64,000 nt of DNA from Leptidea sinapis (lineage: Eukaryota > Arthropoda > Insecta > Lepidoptera > Pieridae): the NCBI RefSeq assembly GCF_905404315.1, contig NC_066268.1, positions 11,756,001-11,820,000 of the forward strand, in the 5' to 3' direction. Below the pieces are notes generated by a model, which was given only the letters and a program-made list of their open reading frames with translations, did not search any database and had not been told where the DNA came from. Below are positions 11,692 to 22,863 of this stretch, piece by piece; position 1 is the first letter of the stretch; each line of letters begins with the position of its first letter. A program made the translations under genes and the position numbers.

Positions 11692-11972
11692 TAGGAGGCT
11701 CCTTGCCACAGGATGCCTTATAAAGGATAGATTATATGCCTATTTCTGCTTTGAAGCAGTAATGTGTAAGAATTAAGTAAGGGCGCAGTAACTAGTGAAA
11801 TTACTGGGAAAATGAGACTCAACATCTTATGTCTCAAGGTGACGAGCGCAGTTGTAGTGCCTCTCAGAATTTTTGCGTTTTTCAAGAATCCTGAGAATTG
11901 TAGTGGGCAGTTCGTATCAATTACCATCAACTGAACGTCCTGCTGGTTTCTTCCCTTACTGTCATACAACAA
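11692..11972 (+). mobile_element. Family-B non-LTR 3' end
   Basis: GTAGGAGGCTCCTTGCCACA to CTTACTGTCATACAAC, with an internal deletion near 11770. Confidence 0.75.
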
Positions 11973-12007
11973 ACATTGTTTGCGATTATCATAGTATTTA
12001 TATAACT

Positions 12008-12193
12008 ATAACCTTGTGCGGTGTTTCTGGGACGATACGACATGGGTACCTTCAAAAAAACCGCGTACACCTTCCTTAAAGGCCGGCAACGCTCTTGTGA
12101 TTCTTCTGGTGTTACAAGAGAATGTGGGCGGCGGTGATCACTTAACACCAGGTGACCCGTACGCTCGTTTGTCCTCCTATTCCATAAAAAAAA
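12008..12193 (+). mobile_element. Family-A LINE 3' end, short
   Basis: CTTGTGCGGTGTTTCTGGGA ... GATCACTTAACACCAGGTGA ... TCCTCCTATTCCATAAAAAA. Confidence 0.85.
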
Positions 12194-12327
12194 TCTCGCC
12201 ATTAATGCATTATGTAAATCATAAATTAAAAACATCATAATTTGCTATTCGTATAATGTATCTGCCTTTTATATGGTTATGTTAATATTTTCTTCAAATC
12301 ACAATATATTTCAATTCTATATTTTTT

Positions 12328-12442
12328 TTTATGGAAAAGGAGGACAAACGAGTGTACGGGTCACCTGGTGTTAAGTGATCACCGCCGCCCAGATTCTCTT
12401 GCAACACCAGAGGAATCACAAGAGAGTTGCCGGCCTTTAATC
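12328..12442 (-). mobile_element. Family-A LINE 3' end, short
   Basis: TTTTATGGAAAAGGAGGACA to GAGTTGCCGGCCTTTAA; only the 3' UTR remains. Confidence 0.85.
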
Positions 12443-12444
12443 TA

Positions 12445-13250
12445 TCAAGTCTGTTAATTTCTGTTCATGCTGTATGTAAAGATTTTAATATCTGAAATTA
12501 AAGTATTATTATTAGATCTTAAAACAATTAATTCAGCACATGTCAGTTCTCTTCTTCTTCTTTTGGCAATTGCGTTTACTTTTTGCCAATAACGTAAATT
12601 AAAAGATTAGAAAACTAAGTTAAAAAAGATACGGAACACGGGAACGGATCAGATAACTTGAAAGAGCAGTGAAAGGGATAATAAAAGTTTCATAAATATA
12701 AATATATACTTACTACTTACACAACAAATATTTAAACTTTAATATGGTTCTGAAGAATGAAAGATGACAATATTTATATATATATTTCTAAGACTAACTG
12801 GACTTAGTCGAGTAGTAGGCATTATAAACTTATGTCTGATCCTATATTTAAGTGTACTATACGTTTCAAAATAAACATTTTTAATTTAATTTAATTTCAT
12901 TCATTTCAATATACTAGCCTAAACAATAATTCTTGATAAATCCAGTAAATTATGACTTACTGCCACGAACACGCGACGCTTGTAGCGTTAACATGAATTT
13001 ACCATAAAGTTACGGTTTTAGTATCAGAACCAGTATTCCAATATTATGGTGCAAACCAGATTTTAAAACTGACTTACTAACGGGCCCTGCATGATATACA
13101 TCGGTGATTGCCGAATTTTATTTGTTCAACTACCACTATCACACACACTATCTATATACTAGAACTCCGTTTGAATTGAATATTTGAACCTGTTTTAGTG
13201 TGATATAAGAAATGATATAGCTACATAAAATATCACTACATATTATAAGA
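12445..13250. other. No gene recognised
   Basis: AT-rich intronic or intergenic DNA. Confidence 0.5.
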
Positions 13251-13254
13251 CAAA

Positions 13255-13490
13255 GTCCTCCACCGCGTCTGTCTGTCTATTCGCGATAAACTCAATAACT
13301 ACTGCACCGATTTTTATGCTGTTTTCACCAATGGATAGCGTGATTCTCGAGGAAAGTTGTAGTATAGAGTAGAATTTTTTTTAAAGCTTTTATTTTTTTA
13401 CTAACACTATTTGTTGGAGGTGTCGGAAAAAAAGGGTATGGGAGGTGCTTTCAATGAAAACGCTGTCGGAGCCCTTTGAGATATAACAAC
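13255..13490. repeat. Dispersed repeat of the TCTGTCTATTCGCGATAAAC type
   Basis: GTCTGTCTGTCTATTCGCG, then CAATAACTACTGCACCGATT and CACCAATGGATAGCGTGATT, a phrase layout common to insect dispersed repeats. Class not certain. Confidence 0.35.
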
Positions 13491-13491
13491 A

Positions 13492-13697
13492 CAGCTGACC
13501 CGACAGACGTTGTTCTGTTCATAATAAAAAAAAACTCTTGCAGGTGGAATTTCGTAAAATCCGAATTCTTAGCTGACCTCTACTCGGTGAAAAGAATATT
13601 CCTACCAAATTTCATGTCTTTAGCTCTAATGGTTCCAGAGATATCGTGATGAGTGACTATATACGTGGATATCTCTTATATATATATATATATAGAT
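13492..13697 (-). mobile_element. Helitron-like element, second subfamily
   Basis: AGCTGACCCGACAGACGTTG at the left, then CTACTCGGTGAAAAGAATAT and GGTTCCAGAGATATCGTGAT; the copy at 42916 has the same order. Confidence 0.6.
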
Positions 13698-13977
13698 AAT
13701 GTATAGTGGAATTGTGCATCTTATACCTATAGACCTATCTACAGAAAAGTCCGCGATGGCATATGTCTATCTCTTAAGGATAAAATACTACATCCATTTT
13801 AATACTTATGTAAACTTAACCTATAAAAAATTTGCAACTATAAAGCGGTATTGTAAATGTCTACATAAATACGATATTAATCCTTATCATTTTATAACTA
13901 CATTTTACTACATCATTCAGAAATATGTTTTTGTTTCATTTTTAATTCACTAAGGTCAGGTAGTTACTATATTAATA

Positions 13978-14351
13978 CTAGCTGCCCCGACAGACGTTGT
14001 TCTGTAGATAATAAAAAAAATACTGTTTTATAGGAATTTGCCAATAATATTTCAATACACCAAGAATTATTTCGTAAGAAATGCTCCCTGTTGTTATAAT
14101 GAAATTGTTTCACAACAGAACAGTCAAACCGTGCGTCAATAAATTCTCTCACATAAAATATGTCCATACAAAACAAACATTCGAAATAAAAATAATTGTA
14201 GGCCCCAAATCGAAATAAAAAGAAAAAAAAATCGAATCCTATCTCCCAAGTTGGACTAAACTGCACTTCATGAAGTAATCCCCACTAAAATCCGTTCATT
14301 AGTTTCGGAGTCCATCGCGGACAAACAACGTGTCACGACTCATATATTGGA
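13978..14351 (-). mobile_element. Non-autonomous Helitron, Lep1-like
   Basis: CTAGCTGCCCCGACAGACG at the left; shares with 18441 and 21010 the phrase AACCGTGCGTCAATAAATTC. Confidence 0.65.
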
Positions 14352-14804
14352 TGCAGCATCTGATAAACTAATTTGTGATGTATATTACAGCCATTGGAAA
14401 ATACTCTATTAGTTTGAAAAGAGTGGCCGTTGAGGAAACTCAACAACAAACAAGAAATTGTAGGTTCTTCTCACGAGCTCAACTTTTTACGAAGATATGG
14501 TAAATTCGGTAATTTAAAAGAAAATATTTGTAGTGAGATTAAAAATTGCTTAGTTCAAGCCTATTTGAATTAAGTTTATTAGACTTTGACTTTGAGAAAT
14601 TGTATTGGTACTCATGATGTTGGAAGCAATTAAAAAATAAAATATTCTTTTTCAAATTCTTAATTTTTTTTTTTAATTTTCAATTTCTTAATATGCAAAT
14701 ATTGGGGTTGAGCAGGTTATCAACTGTAAAGTAGATCCTGTAGATGAAGCCACAACCTGAGAGTTGAACAAAGCAAACAGAATTTTATAACGAGGCGGTA
14801 CTCG

Positions 14805-14905
14805 AACTGTTAGCTCAGTTGGTTAGAGCACCGGCACGGAACGCCGGAGGTTGTGGGTTCGAATCCCCCATCGTTCATAAAATTTTGTTTTTCAAATTTT
14901 ATTTG
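14805..14905 (+). repeat. tRNA-derived SINE (family 2)
   Basis: 14808-14875 folds as a tRNA-like cloverleaf: D-arm GCTC...GAGC, anticodon stem CCGGC/GCCGG, T-arm GTGGGTTCGAATCCCCC, acceptor with one mismatch. The anticodon loop lacks T33, and the tail TTCATAAAATTTTG matches the copy at 37345, so this is a SINE head rather than a working tRNA. Confidence 0.6.
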
Positions 14906-16170
14906 TGTAAAATATTCCCTAATTACATTCCTAGATCATGCCTAGTATCATCATTTCAGCCAGAAGACATCCACTGCGGAATAAACACCAATGCTTATTA
15001 TGATTATAATCAATTAAAATAAATAATAATTTTAATACTTGTAAAACATATAATACATTGACGCGAAGACCGTATCTGATTAATAACTTACAGTGAAAAT
15101 ATTTAGTTTTATATAAATCGAATAGAGGAACTTAAATCTTATTTAGATAGCAGTCTCACAGCATGGCAACATAGCAAAAAATACCTTCAATTTATTGACT
15201 ATGTACATGTAGACGGAGCGGTACAGCTTACATATTACAACTATGCAAAAAGTTTGTGGGTAAATTTTTATTAGATTATTACTAAAGGATCACAAAAACA
15301 TTAAAGAAAAGCGACGGAAGTGGTTTTCATCAAACGTGGTTCAAGGTTGATATAGTTAATTATTTTTGTTTGTTCTTTATTCATTAAGTAATAACATTAA
15401 TATTAATTTATTAATTAGTTAATTTTACTCTGGTTCTATCTGGTTTATTTTACTCTGACTCAAGGCGCACTAAAATCCAGATTTTCTACTTTAATTATTG
15501 GAGACTCTAATTATTAATCTCTCCAAACCCAACATTGATAACAACGATATTGCGAGCTGTTTCTGCCGGAACTCGTATTAAAAAAACAGTCGAATTTTCG
15601 AAGTATCCAACTTTCTTGTCTAAGCTGAATAAAAAAACAACTGAAAGTCGATAATCGAATGTTGCACATTTTTTTAAAGAAGACTTACATAGGTGCCATG
15701 TGAAAAAAGATTCACTCAAAAATCTCAAACCATGAAGGTTCTATGTCAATTCGAAGTACCTATGACAATAAAATGGCAATTTCATACTTAAGCCCCTATT
15801 AGTTTGATATTTTTACCTTAGGTTTAGTTTTTTAAGTTAGTATAGGGGCTTATTTCAAGGATTTAGAAAAGGTACAAATCGGTATTACAATTAGAAAAAA
15901 GATTCCGATTTTTTCGCAGGGTTGCCATCACCATGTTGACACCCTGCTTTTCTTTGAAATATAGGAAAATTTGAATAAGAAAAGCGAAAAATAGAAGCTG
16001 ATTCTCAACTTGATTAGATCTGTGGCCGCATAGATCAAAACCAAGCAAGTTTCCAGCCGTTGCGATGAGGTCACCACGGCTTATCTAAAATCCGTTCCAA
16101 TAACCTCATATCGTTGTATGAATGGGGTTTTGGCAGCGATACAATTATATGTCCACATGGAGCGTATGGG
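14905..16170. other. No gene recognised; small stem-loop at 15785-15860
   Basis: AT-rich. TAAGCCCCTATTA (15790) and TATAGGGGCTTA (15842) form an inverted pair about 40 nt apart. Confidence 0.4.
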
Positions 16171-16175
16171 ACACT

Positions 16176-16274
16176 AACTGTCTTATTAATAATCGCAATG
16201 AAAAGTTACTGCAATTTTAAAATCACTTCTCCCTGTCATGTAATTTTGCAGTGACAAAGGTAAGATAAAGACAA
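16176..16274 (-). repeat. Dispersed repeat, pair with 29283-29383
   Basis: About 96 bp, complement of 29283-29383 at roughly 80 percent or better by eye; common words TTTATCTTACCTTTGTCACT and TTACATGACAGGGAGAAGT. Confidence 0.6.
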
Positions 16275-16331
16275 AAAGTTTTAAATTTGGAATAACTTAA
16301 CTTCGCGTTTAATAATAACACAGTTTATTGA

Positions 16332-16380
16332 CTAGCTCTCTGCCGCGACTTCATCCGCGTGAACACGCTTCACGGCGTTA
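16332..16380 (+). repeat. Fragment of the GCCGCGACTTCATCCGCGTG insect repeat
   Basis: CTAGCTCTCTGCCGCGACTT followed by CATCCGCGTG, a phrase widespread in insect dispersed repeats; short fragment only. Confidence 0.4.
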
Positions 16381-16461
16381 TATTTGTGAAACACTGGAAT
16401 TTATAACTCCAACGTGGAAAAAAGACGTGCAATGTTCTGTGTGACCTTATATTAATTGGAA

Positions 16462-16545
16462 TACGTAATGAGACGACCACGACAGTCATCTGATGGTAAA
16501 TGATACGTCTCGCCCTTTTCAATTCAGTGCTGCTCAGGATTCCGC
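16462..16545 (-). mobile_element. Family-B fragment
   Basis: AATGAGACGACCACGACAGT, GATGGTAAATGATACG and GTGCTGCTCAGGATTC match the 3' part of family B. Confidence 0.55.
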
Positions 16546-16574
16546 TACTTGCTAATAGCTTTAAGGGAAAATGT

Positions 16575-16925
16575 ATACACTTTTATCATTAAGTCCCAGC
16601 CACTGTTCAGGCATTATCTATAAATAAATTTAAATGTTTTATTAAAAAATGGCTCTTTCGTAAATCCTACTACTGCGAAGCTGAATATCTAAGTGATCGG
16701 ACAGCCTGGGACTAGATTATGATTATTTTATAGCAATAGCAATGACAGTACAATATTGTTTATTTAATTAAAATACTGGAAGAGTTTCTTGCGCCGCTTC
16801 TCTCTCAGAGCGCCATTTGTTTCCGAAACGGTAGTAGTATCTAGTATATTAGAAATTACATCAAAAATACTTCTAAAGGAATCAATTTTGAGAAAGTAAA
16901 TGCCTTTTATGCCTTTTTATGCGCT
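16575..16925 (+). pseudogene. Family-C LINE: RT C-terminus plus 3' UTR
   Basis: 16623-16713 reads NKFKCFIKKWLFRKSYYC then EAEYLSDRTAWD and stop, the C-terminal FK..LK.WL....YY....EFL.D..AW end of Jockey/CR1-type reverse transcriptases. The 3' UTR (CTTGCGCCGCTTCTCTCTCA) follows. 5' truncated. Confidence 0.65.
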
Positions 16926-16929
16926 TGGG

Positions 16930-18440
16930 CTTCTCCCCAAGAAAAGGTCAAGATGAAGACTTAGCGGGCACTTGCCGAAAATCAACCTCAGGTGGGGTTT
17001 AGTGGGTTCATGTGAGTCCTACATAACTACACACAACTTCCCTCCATCGTTACCCTGAAGGGTAGCCTTTTCTCCATAGCGCATAAAAAGTATTTCTATT
17101 TATTTAATCCTATAAAAGTAACATTTGGTTAGATTGAGGGAGAATGAGCTCGCCGTTTGCGTGATATAAGAGGTTATCACTCACAAAACCCTAAATTATG
17201 AGTGGTATCTCAATTCACTAGCTACGACGCCCTTCTTTACACTGCTGCTTGACGACAGAAAAAAACACCGGTAGCCTTAAAGTCGGAATTCTTCGCATAG
17301 AAGCCTTGAACTGGTAAAAATACTGACGTGAATTGCCAGAAATGTAACCTAGGATGTATAGGTTTCAACATAATAACTCTAGCTACTCTTAAGGCACCCA
17401 TCAGTCATCTAAGATTTAAAATATTGTCAGGTCATTGTCCGGCAATATGGATCGTATTTTCGCCGGCCCCAATATGAAAGGTCGAACTGGATTCGGTTCC
17501 AGATACGATATAATTACATTATTATCTCACAACCACATACGGTTCTATAAGAAACGGAACTCTCATACACTTAAAGTACTTTTATCAATGAAACAGCGTC
17601 CAGTTAATGTAGAATTGTCATTTAGTTTTGTTAACGTTATTGTGGTGTATGTTTTAAGATCACAGATACCGGCAAGTATTTGAGAATGTTTATTGATACA
17701 AACCGCCAAATTAATTCAGTTTAAATGAATTTAAGTGGGGTTTATTTTACTTACCTTTTAATCGGCGGAAACTTGACAGAAACATCTAGGGCAAACGGTA
17801 ACATACTACTCGTATAAGGTTTTTTGAAGTTATACTTCTTTAGGCACGTTATAAAAAAATGATGAGAGTAAAATTTTAAGATGCACGCGCATCACTGTAA
17901 CACAAAAGTAACAGGGTGAAGTTGGTTCCTAAAATTTGTTGACGTTTGCGACATGCGTTATTTTTTTTTGGTTTCTTCGTCAATTTATGGATAGGCAAAG
18001 GGTTCAAGCCCGTACAGCCGTATTCGTTATTTAATAATTAATTGTCAAAGTCATCGTTGCAAGATTTTTCCAATATTGTTCTTTCTGCAAACGTAGAATA
18101 GCACGAGGATTAAATAATTTTAAGGATTTTTGCTTTGTTAGGCCAAAGCAGTATAACTTCTTGCGTGCATACAATATGTACTTATGTACAAGTGCATAAT
18201 ATTTGGCACACACACTATTTATTTTATTTAAGGATAGAACGAGAGAGAGATTTAATAATCATTAACCATTAACTAGACTTGAATAGTGAAGTTTGGCTCT
18301 AGTAATTATAAACCGTGTTTAAAACCGCACTATTCAGAAACGACATATTGTAAGTTATAAATAAATAACACGTCTGTGTTGTCTGTATGTCTCCAATCTA
18401 ATCCACGTGACTTTTAAGGGTGAATAACATACGAAACATA
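16930..18440. other. No gene recognised
   Basis: Unassigned sequence; 16930-17090 is GC-richer and may be another element end, the remainder is AT-rich. Confidence 0.4.
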
Positions 18441-18814
18441 TCTATATATATAAATGAATTGCTGTTCGTTAGTCTCGCTAAAGCTCGAGAACAGCTGGAC
18501 CGATTTGGCTAATTTTGGTCTTGAATTATTTGTGGAAGTCCAGAGAAGGTTTAAAAGGTGAATAAATAGGAAAATGCTGCGAAATTAAATAAAAACAACA
18601 AATTTGTTTTTCCTTTGATGTGTCCATACATAATTTCTATGAGAGAATTTATTGACGCACGGTTTGACAGTTCTGCTGTGAAACAATTTCATTACTACAG
18701 CAGGGTGCATATTTTACAAAGTAATTTTTGATGTTATGATATATTATTGACAAATTCATATAAAAACATTATTTTATTTATTATATACAGAACAACGTCT
18801 GTCGGGTCAGCTAG
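18441..18814 (+). mobile_element. Non-autonomous Helitron, Lep1-like, both ends present
   Basis: Starts TCTATATATATAAATGAATT, ends AACGTCTGTCGGGTCAGCTAG-like (last bases GGTCAGCTAG), preceded by A and followed by T. Contains ATTTGTGGAAGTCCAGAGAA, a signature of this lepidopteran family. Confidence 0.85.
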
Positions 18815-18815
18815 T

Positions 18816-19361
18816 ATCTAATATAAAAGTAATTGACTTTGAAACTTTGAAGTAACCTTGACAAATATGTATTTAGTAACTACGTATTTTGAACATAGTT
18901 TTTAATTTAACTATGACATAATATACAATAATTTTTCTTAATATGGTCACTCTTATTTCTAACTTCATGATGCGATGAATTTAATTTATTTTTTTAATGA
19001 TGTAATCAATTTAGTTTTGTGATAATTATTATGATTTCATTATAATTTCTAAATGTCAAATATTTGTATGCTCAATAACGGACACGACTCGGAGCTAAAA
19101 TGTATTTAAATCATCTATAATGTATTAGCCTTGCAACATATAAAGATCTTTCTTACTTACTTACTTTGCCCGGTCAATATATTATGTACTAACTCACTGT
19201 ATGTTTCGCAACAAGAGCGCATGAATGTTCAAGATTGTGAATCGTTATGTATTTACAAGTGCACGTGTGAACTTCACGCTGTATTCGCTAATAAACGTAC
19301 AACACGAACAAAACTTTACATCAAATGATCGATAGATTTTTGTTTACGTATTATTTTGTTA
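18816..19361. other. No gene recognised
   Basis: AT-rich, no element identified. Confidence 0.5.
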
Positions 19362-19546
19362 CCAGTGGGAGGCTCCTTTGCACAGGATGCCGGCTAGTTT
19401 ATGGGTACCACAACGGCACCTAATTCGACCGTGTGTAAATATTACTGGGCAAATGAGACTTAACATCTTACGTCTCAAAGTGACGAGCGCAATTGTGTTC
19501 CCGCTCAGAATTTTTGGGTTTTCAAGAATCCTGAGCGGCATTATAG
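19362..19546 (+). mobile_element. Family-B non-LTR 3' end, cut by the composite repeat
   Basis: CAGTGGGAGGCTCCTTTGCA to CCTGAGCGGCATTATAGCTC, where it meets the Helitron/SINE composite. Confidence 0.75.
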
Positions 19547-19547
19547 C

Positions 19548-19990
19548 TCCGACTTCGCTGTTAATCCCACTGTCTGTCAATGGGTTGTATCTCATAAACC
19601 ACATTAGTTTGACAGTTGAAATATTGACAGTTGACAGAGGGGCTATTAAAAAATATACCCATTAAATAAAATTCTCGTGTCACTGTTATTATTGTTAGTT
19701 GCCATACTCCTCCGAAACTGTTTGATCGGTATTTATGAAATTTTATATGTAGGATACATACCTACTAAGCTAGAGGTCCCGGATTCGAATCCCGGTAGGT
19801 GCGAGCATTTATATGATGAATATGGATGTATGTTTCCGAGTCATGGATGTTTATATGTATTTATGTATATTTAAGTGAGTATATTGTATTAAATATATCG
19901 TTGTCTTGCAACCCATAACACAGGCTATATGTGCCTAATTGGGGCGAGATAATTTGTGTAAAAAGTGTGACAATATTATAATATTAAAAT
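19548..19990 (+). mobile_element. Helitron/SINE composite, copy 1
   Basis: Left part TTAATCCCACTGTCTGTCAA to GACAGAGGGGCTATTAAAAA, then a Helitron 5' start (AAATTCTCGTGTCACTG, CTCCTCCGAAACTG), interrupted by a tRNA-derived SINE (CTAGAGGTCCCGGATTCGAA ... GGGGCGAGATAATTTGTG). Same order and same junction as the copy at 22384. Confidence 0.75.
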
Positions 19991-20039
19991 TATATTTGGT
20001 AGGTGTGAAAATGGGTCGTAATTTTTATACCACAATTAT

Positions 20040-20045
20040 TTTATT
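20040..20045 (-). terminator. Polyadenylation signal AATAAA of the secreted peptide gene
   Basis: AATAAA on the minus strand 69 nt after the stop codon of the 84-residue ORF, a normal distance for a short 3' UTR. The region is AT-rich, so chance occurrence is possible. Confidence 0.4.
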
Positions 20046-20113
20046 ATTGCAAGTTTAATTATAATTTAATTTAGTAATGACGGAAATTGTTGCTCAAATA
20101 ACTAATCTTATGC

Positions 20114-20368
20114 CTACAATGGAGCCACTGATTTACCATGCTTCAGTCCGTACCACGTCTTGTGGTAGGGCTGGTACTTCCTCGTGGTGAGGATGGGCCG
20201 GGGTCTCCTCTGCGACTCGCAAGCTCCTCCACAGCACAGCAGAAAGAACCGCTTGTCCCTGATCTTCTCGGCGGCCTTAAGGCGCTCCCGAGCAAGTCTG
20301 CCGGCGCACCTCCTGGGCCCTGCGTTGACCAGCACGGCTGCGGCTGCCAGGATCAACAACCAACGCAT
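20114..20368 (-). CDS. Small basic secreted peptide, unrecognised family (nested gene candidate)
   Basis: 84 residues in one exon. MRWLLILAAAAVLVNA is a textbook signal peptide with likely cleavage after Ala16. The mature part is strongly basic (about 18 Arg/Lys against 4 Asp/Glu), with four cysteines (C21, C45, C46, C50; CCGGAC motif), dibasic sites at 19-20, 39-40, 54-55 and 63-64, and a Tyr-rich C-terminal third. I chose the ATG at 20368; the in-frame codon upstream is GTG. GC content is far above the flanks. An AATAAA lies 69 nt past the stop (20040-20045), and a TATA-like TTTATTTA lies about 130 nt upstream. It sits on the same strand as wb, between two SINE copies. I do not recognise the family: a processed neuropeptide-like or antimicrobial peptide is possible, as is an exon of a larger gene. 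Confidence 0.6.
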   Translation of the reverse strand: MRWLLILAAAAVLVNAGPRRCAGRLARERLKAAEKIRDKRFFLLCCGGACESQRRPRPILTTRKYQPYHKTWYGLKHGKSVAPL

Positions 20369-20497
20369 CCTCACATGATCACTGCTCGCACTGCACTGGT
20401 GTCGACCGCGTTCAGCGCCGGTCGCTCCAACACTGGCACCGGTCTCTGAGATCGCGAGTCACGATCTACTCTGGTTGTGCCGTGGCCCAATTACTTG

Positions 20498-20505
20498 TAA
20501 ATAAA
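20498..20505 (-). promoter_or_regulatory. TATA-like TTTATTTA upstream of the secreted peptide ORF
   Basis: TTTATTTA on the minus strand about 130 nt before the ATG, followed about 30 nt later by CCAGAGTAG, which could serve as initiator. The stretch in between is GC-richer than the flanks. Weak evidence. Confidence 0.25.
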
Positions 20506-20575
20506 GATGCTAATTCATTTCGTACCGCTTTGTTCCAATCAGATTCTACTTAACAGCATTCATATTCTTCGACGA

Positions 20576-20808
20576 ACTAAATAGCCCAGTGATTAGTGGG
20601 CCCGCCTACTGAGCTAAAAGTCCTGGGTTCGAATCCATGTAGGTGCAAACATTTATATGATGTATATGATGTTTGTTACCGGGTCATGGATATATATAAT
20701 ATGTATGTTGAAGTATCGCATTAAATATATTATTGTTATTGTTATGCAGTCTATGCCAAGTTTGGCGCAAGATAATTTGGGTAATATGTCAATATTATTT
20801 TGTCATTT
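20576..20808 (+). repeat. tRNA-derived SINE (family 1)
   Basis: A-box TAGCCCAGTGATTAGTGGG, B-box GGGTTCGAATCC, body TGCAAACATTTATATGATG and tail GGCGCAAGATAATTTGGG. Lies just upstream of the secreted peptide gene. Confidence 0.7.
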
Positions 20809-21009
20809 TTTTAAATTATATTTATATTATGGTAAGACAAAAATGCAATTTCGTTTCATATAGATGAGCACGCGGCACTGAGCAAACGATTGCATTTAAA
20901 TTGCGAATTTTGTAGTTTTATTTGTTTAAAAATTATTGCAAATAATGCTGCCTTAGTGTCAAGAAAATTTAATTCCGTACACGTAGCTGACGTAAATTTT
21001 ATTCCAAAA

Positions 21010-21381
21010 CTAGTTGACCCGACAGACGTTGTTCTGTATATAATAAATAAAATAATGTTTTTATGTGAATTTGTCAATAATATATTATAACACCAAAAAT
21101 TACTTCGTAAAATATGCACCCTGCTGTCGCAATGAAAATGTTTCCAAGCAGAACTGTCAAACCGTGCGTCAGTAAATTCTCTCATAGAAATTATGTATGG
21201 ACACATCAAAGGAAAAACAAATTTGTTGTTTTTATTTAATTTGGCAGCATTTTCCTATTTATTCACCTTTTAAACCTTCTCTGCACTTCCACAAATAATT
21301 CAAGACCTAAATTTGCCAAATCGGTCCAAACGTTCCCGAGTTTTAGTGAGACTAACGAACAGCAATTCATTTTTATATAGA
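21010..21381 (-). mobile_element. Non-autonomous Helitron, Lep1-like
   Basis: Reverse copy of the 18441 element: CTAGTTGACCCGACAGACG at the left, 5' end TCTATATAAAAATGAATTGC in reverse. Confidence 0.85.
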
Positions 21382-21384
21382 TAT

Positions 21385-21795
21385 AAATAATTATCCAATA
21401 AGGAGCTAGATTGACATAATTAAAATAGTGTCACACTTCTCTTCCGATGAAACAATAATATATTTTAAAAATCTGCTTTTGTGTTTAGTACACATCATCT
21501 TGTTTTGAAAGCAATATTTTTTTTCGTATTATGTACTTGATAGAATAAAATTTTTGTTTGAAATTTTAGAAAATATAAGTATTTTCGTTTAATTTCCTAT
21601 AGATATATAAATGGATTATTTAAATTTATTTATTACTTATAATAGTTAAAATTATTACATTATCTATCGGTATATCAATACAAATATTTACATGATTTAC
21701 TTGAAGCTTCCCAAAATTACAGTGTAAAAGTTGGTAACGATCTACATCATTGAACATGAAAAATAACTGCATGAAAACTGCTGTCAAATGTTCAT
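21385..21795. other. No gene recognised
   Basis: AT-rich, non-coding. Confidence 0.5.
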
Positions 21796-21796
21796 T

Positions 21797-22172
21797 TTTT
21801 ATGGAATAGCAGGACTAACGAGCGTACGGGTCACCTGGTGTTAAGTGATCACCTCCGCCCACATTCTCTTGCAACACCAGAGGAATCACAAGAGCGTTGC
21901 CGGCTTTTAAGGAAGGTGTACGCGCTTTTTTTGAAGGTGCCCATGTCGTATCGTCCCAGAAACACCGCACAAGGAAGCTCTTTCCACAGGTTTGTAGTAC
22001 GTGGAAGAAAGCTCCTTGAAAACCGCACTGTGGAGGACCACCACACATCCAGATGGTGGGGATGATATCCTAACTTGTGGCGTGTCGTGCGAAGGTGGAA
22101 TTCGGCGGCAGGAATCAGGTTAATCAGCTCTTCGGAACACTCCCCGTGATAAATGCGGTAGAAGACACAAGG
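21797..22172 (-). mobile_element. Family-A LINE 3' end
   Basis: ATGGAATAGCAGGACTAACG to GTGATAAATGCGGTAGAAGA; RT C-terminal text recognisable with stops. Confidence 0.85.
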
Positions 22173-22383
22173 TAAATTTAACAGAATAAGATTATATTGC
22201 AGTGAGCGTGCAGTTGGAGTGCAGTGTTGTTTGTGGAATAGCTATTCCTGCACAACAACGGTCCTGTAAAATAACTGCAACAGGCCTACTTAGTGGAATA
22301 TCGATATCTCAAAATTTTATCTTTATGACAGGCGTCGCGTTGCAGCGCAGTTGCAATTTTTTAGTGAAATACTTAGATTGGTC

Positions 22384-22835
22384 TCCGATGCTATGTTAAT
22401 CCCACTGTCTGTCAATGGGTTGTATCTCATAATCCGCAATAGTGAGACAGCTGAGATGTTGACAGTTGACAGAGGGGCTATTAAAAAATATATCCATTAA
22501 ATAAAATTCTCGTGTCACTGTTGTTTGTTAGTTGCCATACTCCTCCGAAACTGTTTGATCGGTATTTATGAAATTTTATAAGTATCCTACCTATCCTACC
22601 TCCTACTAAGCTAGAGGTCCCGGGTTCGAATCCCGGTAGGTGCAAGCATTTATATGATGATTACGGATGTTTGTTCACGAGTCATGGATGTTTATATGTA
22701 CTTATGTATGTTTAAGTAAGTATATTGTATTAAATATATCGTTGTCTTGCAACCCATAACACAGGCTATATGTGCCTAATTGGGGCGAGATAATTTGTGT
22801 TAAAAGTGTGACAATATTATAATATTACTATTTTA
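22384..22835 (+). mobile_element. Helitron/SINE composite, copy 2
   Basis: Same parts in the same order as 19548-19990, with the SINE at the same place inside the Helitron start; better preserved B-box GGGTTCGAATCCC. Confidence 0.75.
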
Positions 22836-22863
22836 TTTGGTAGGTGTGAAAATGGGATGCGAT

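Noticed and set aside
14808..14875. Functional tRNA gene
   Set aside because: Cloverleaf is fair, but the anticodon loop lacks T33, the acceptor has a mismatch, and the 3' flank matches another SINE copy at 37345.
20138..20449. 103-codon plus-strand ORF over the peptide gene
   Set aside because: Shadow of the minus-strand ORF, which has the signal peptide and polyA signal.
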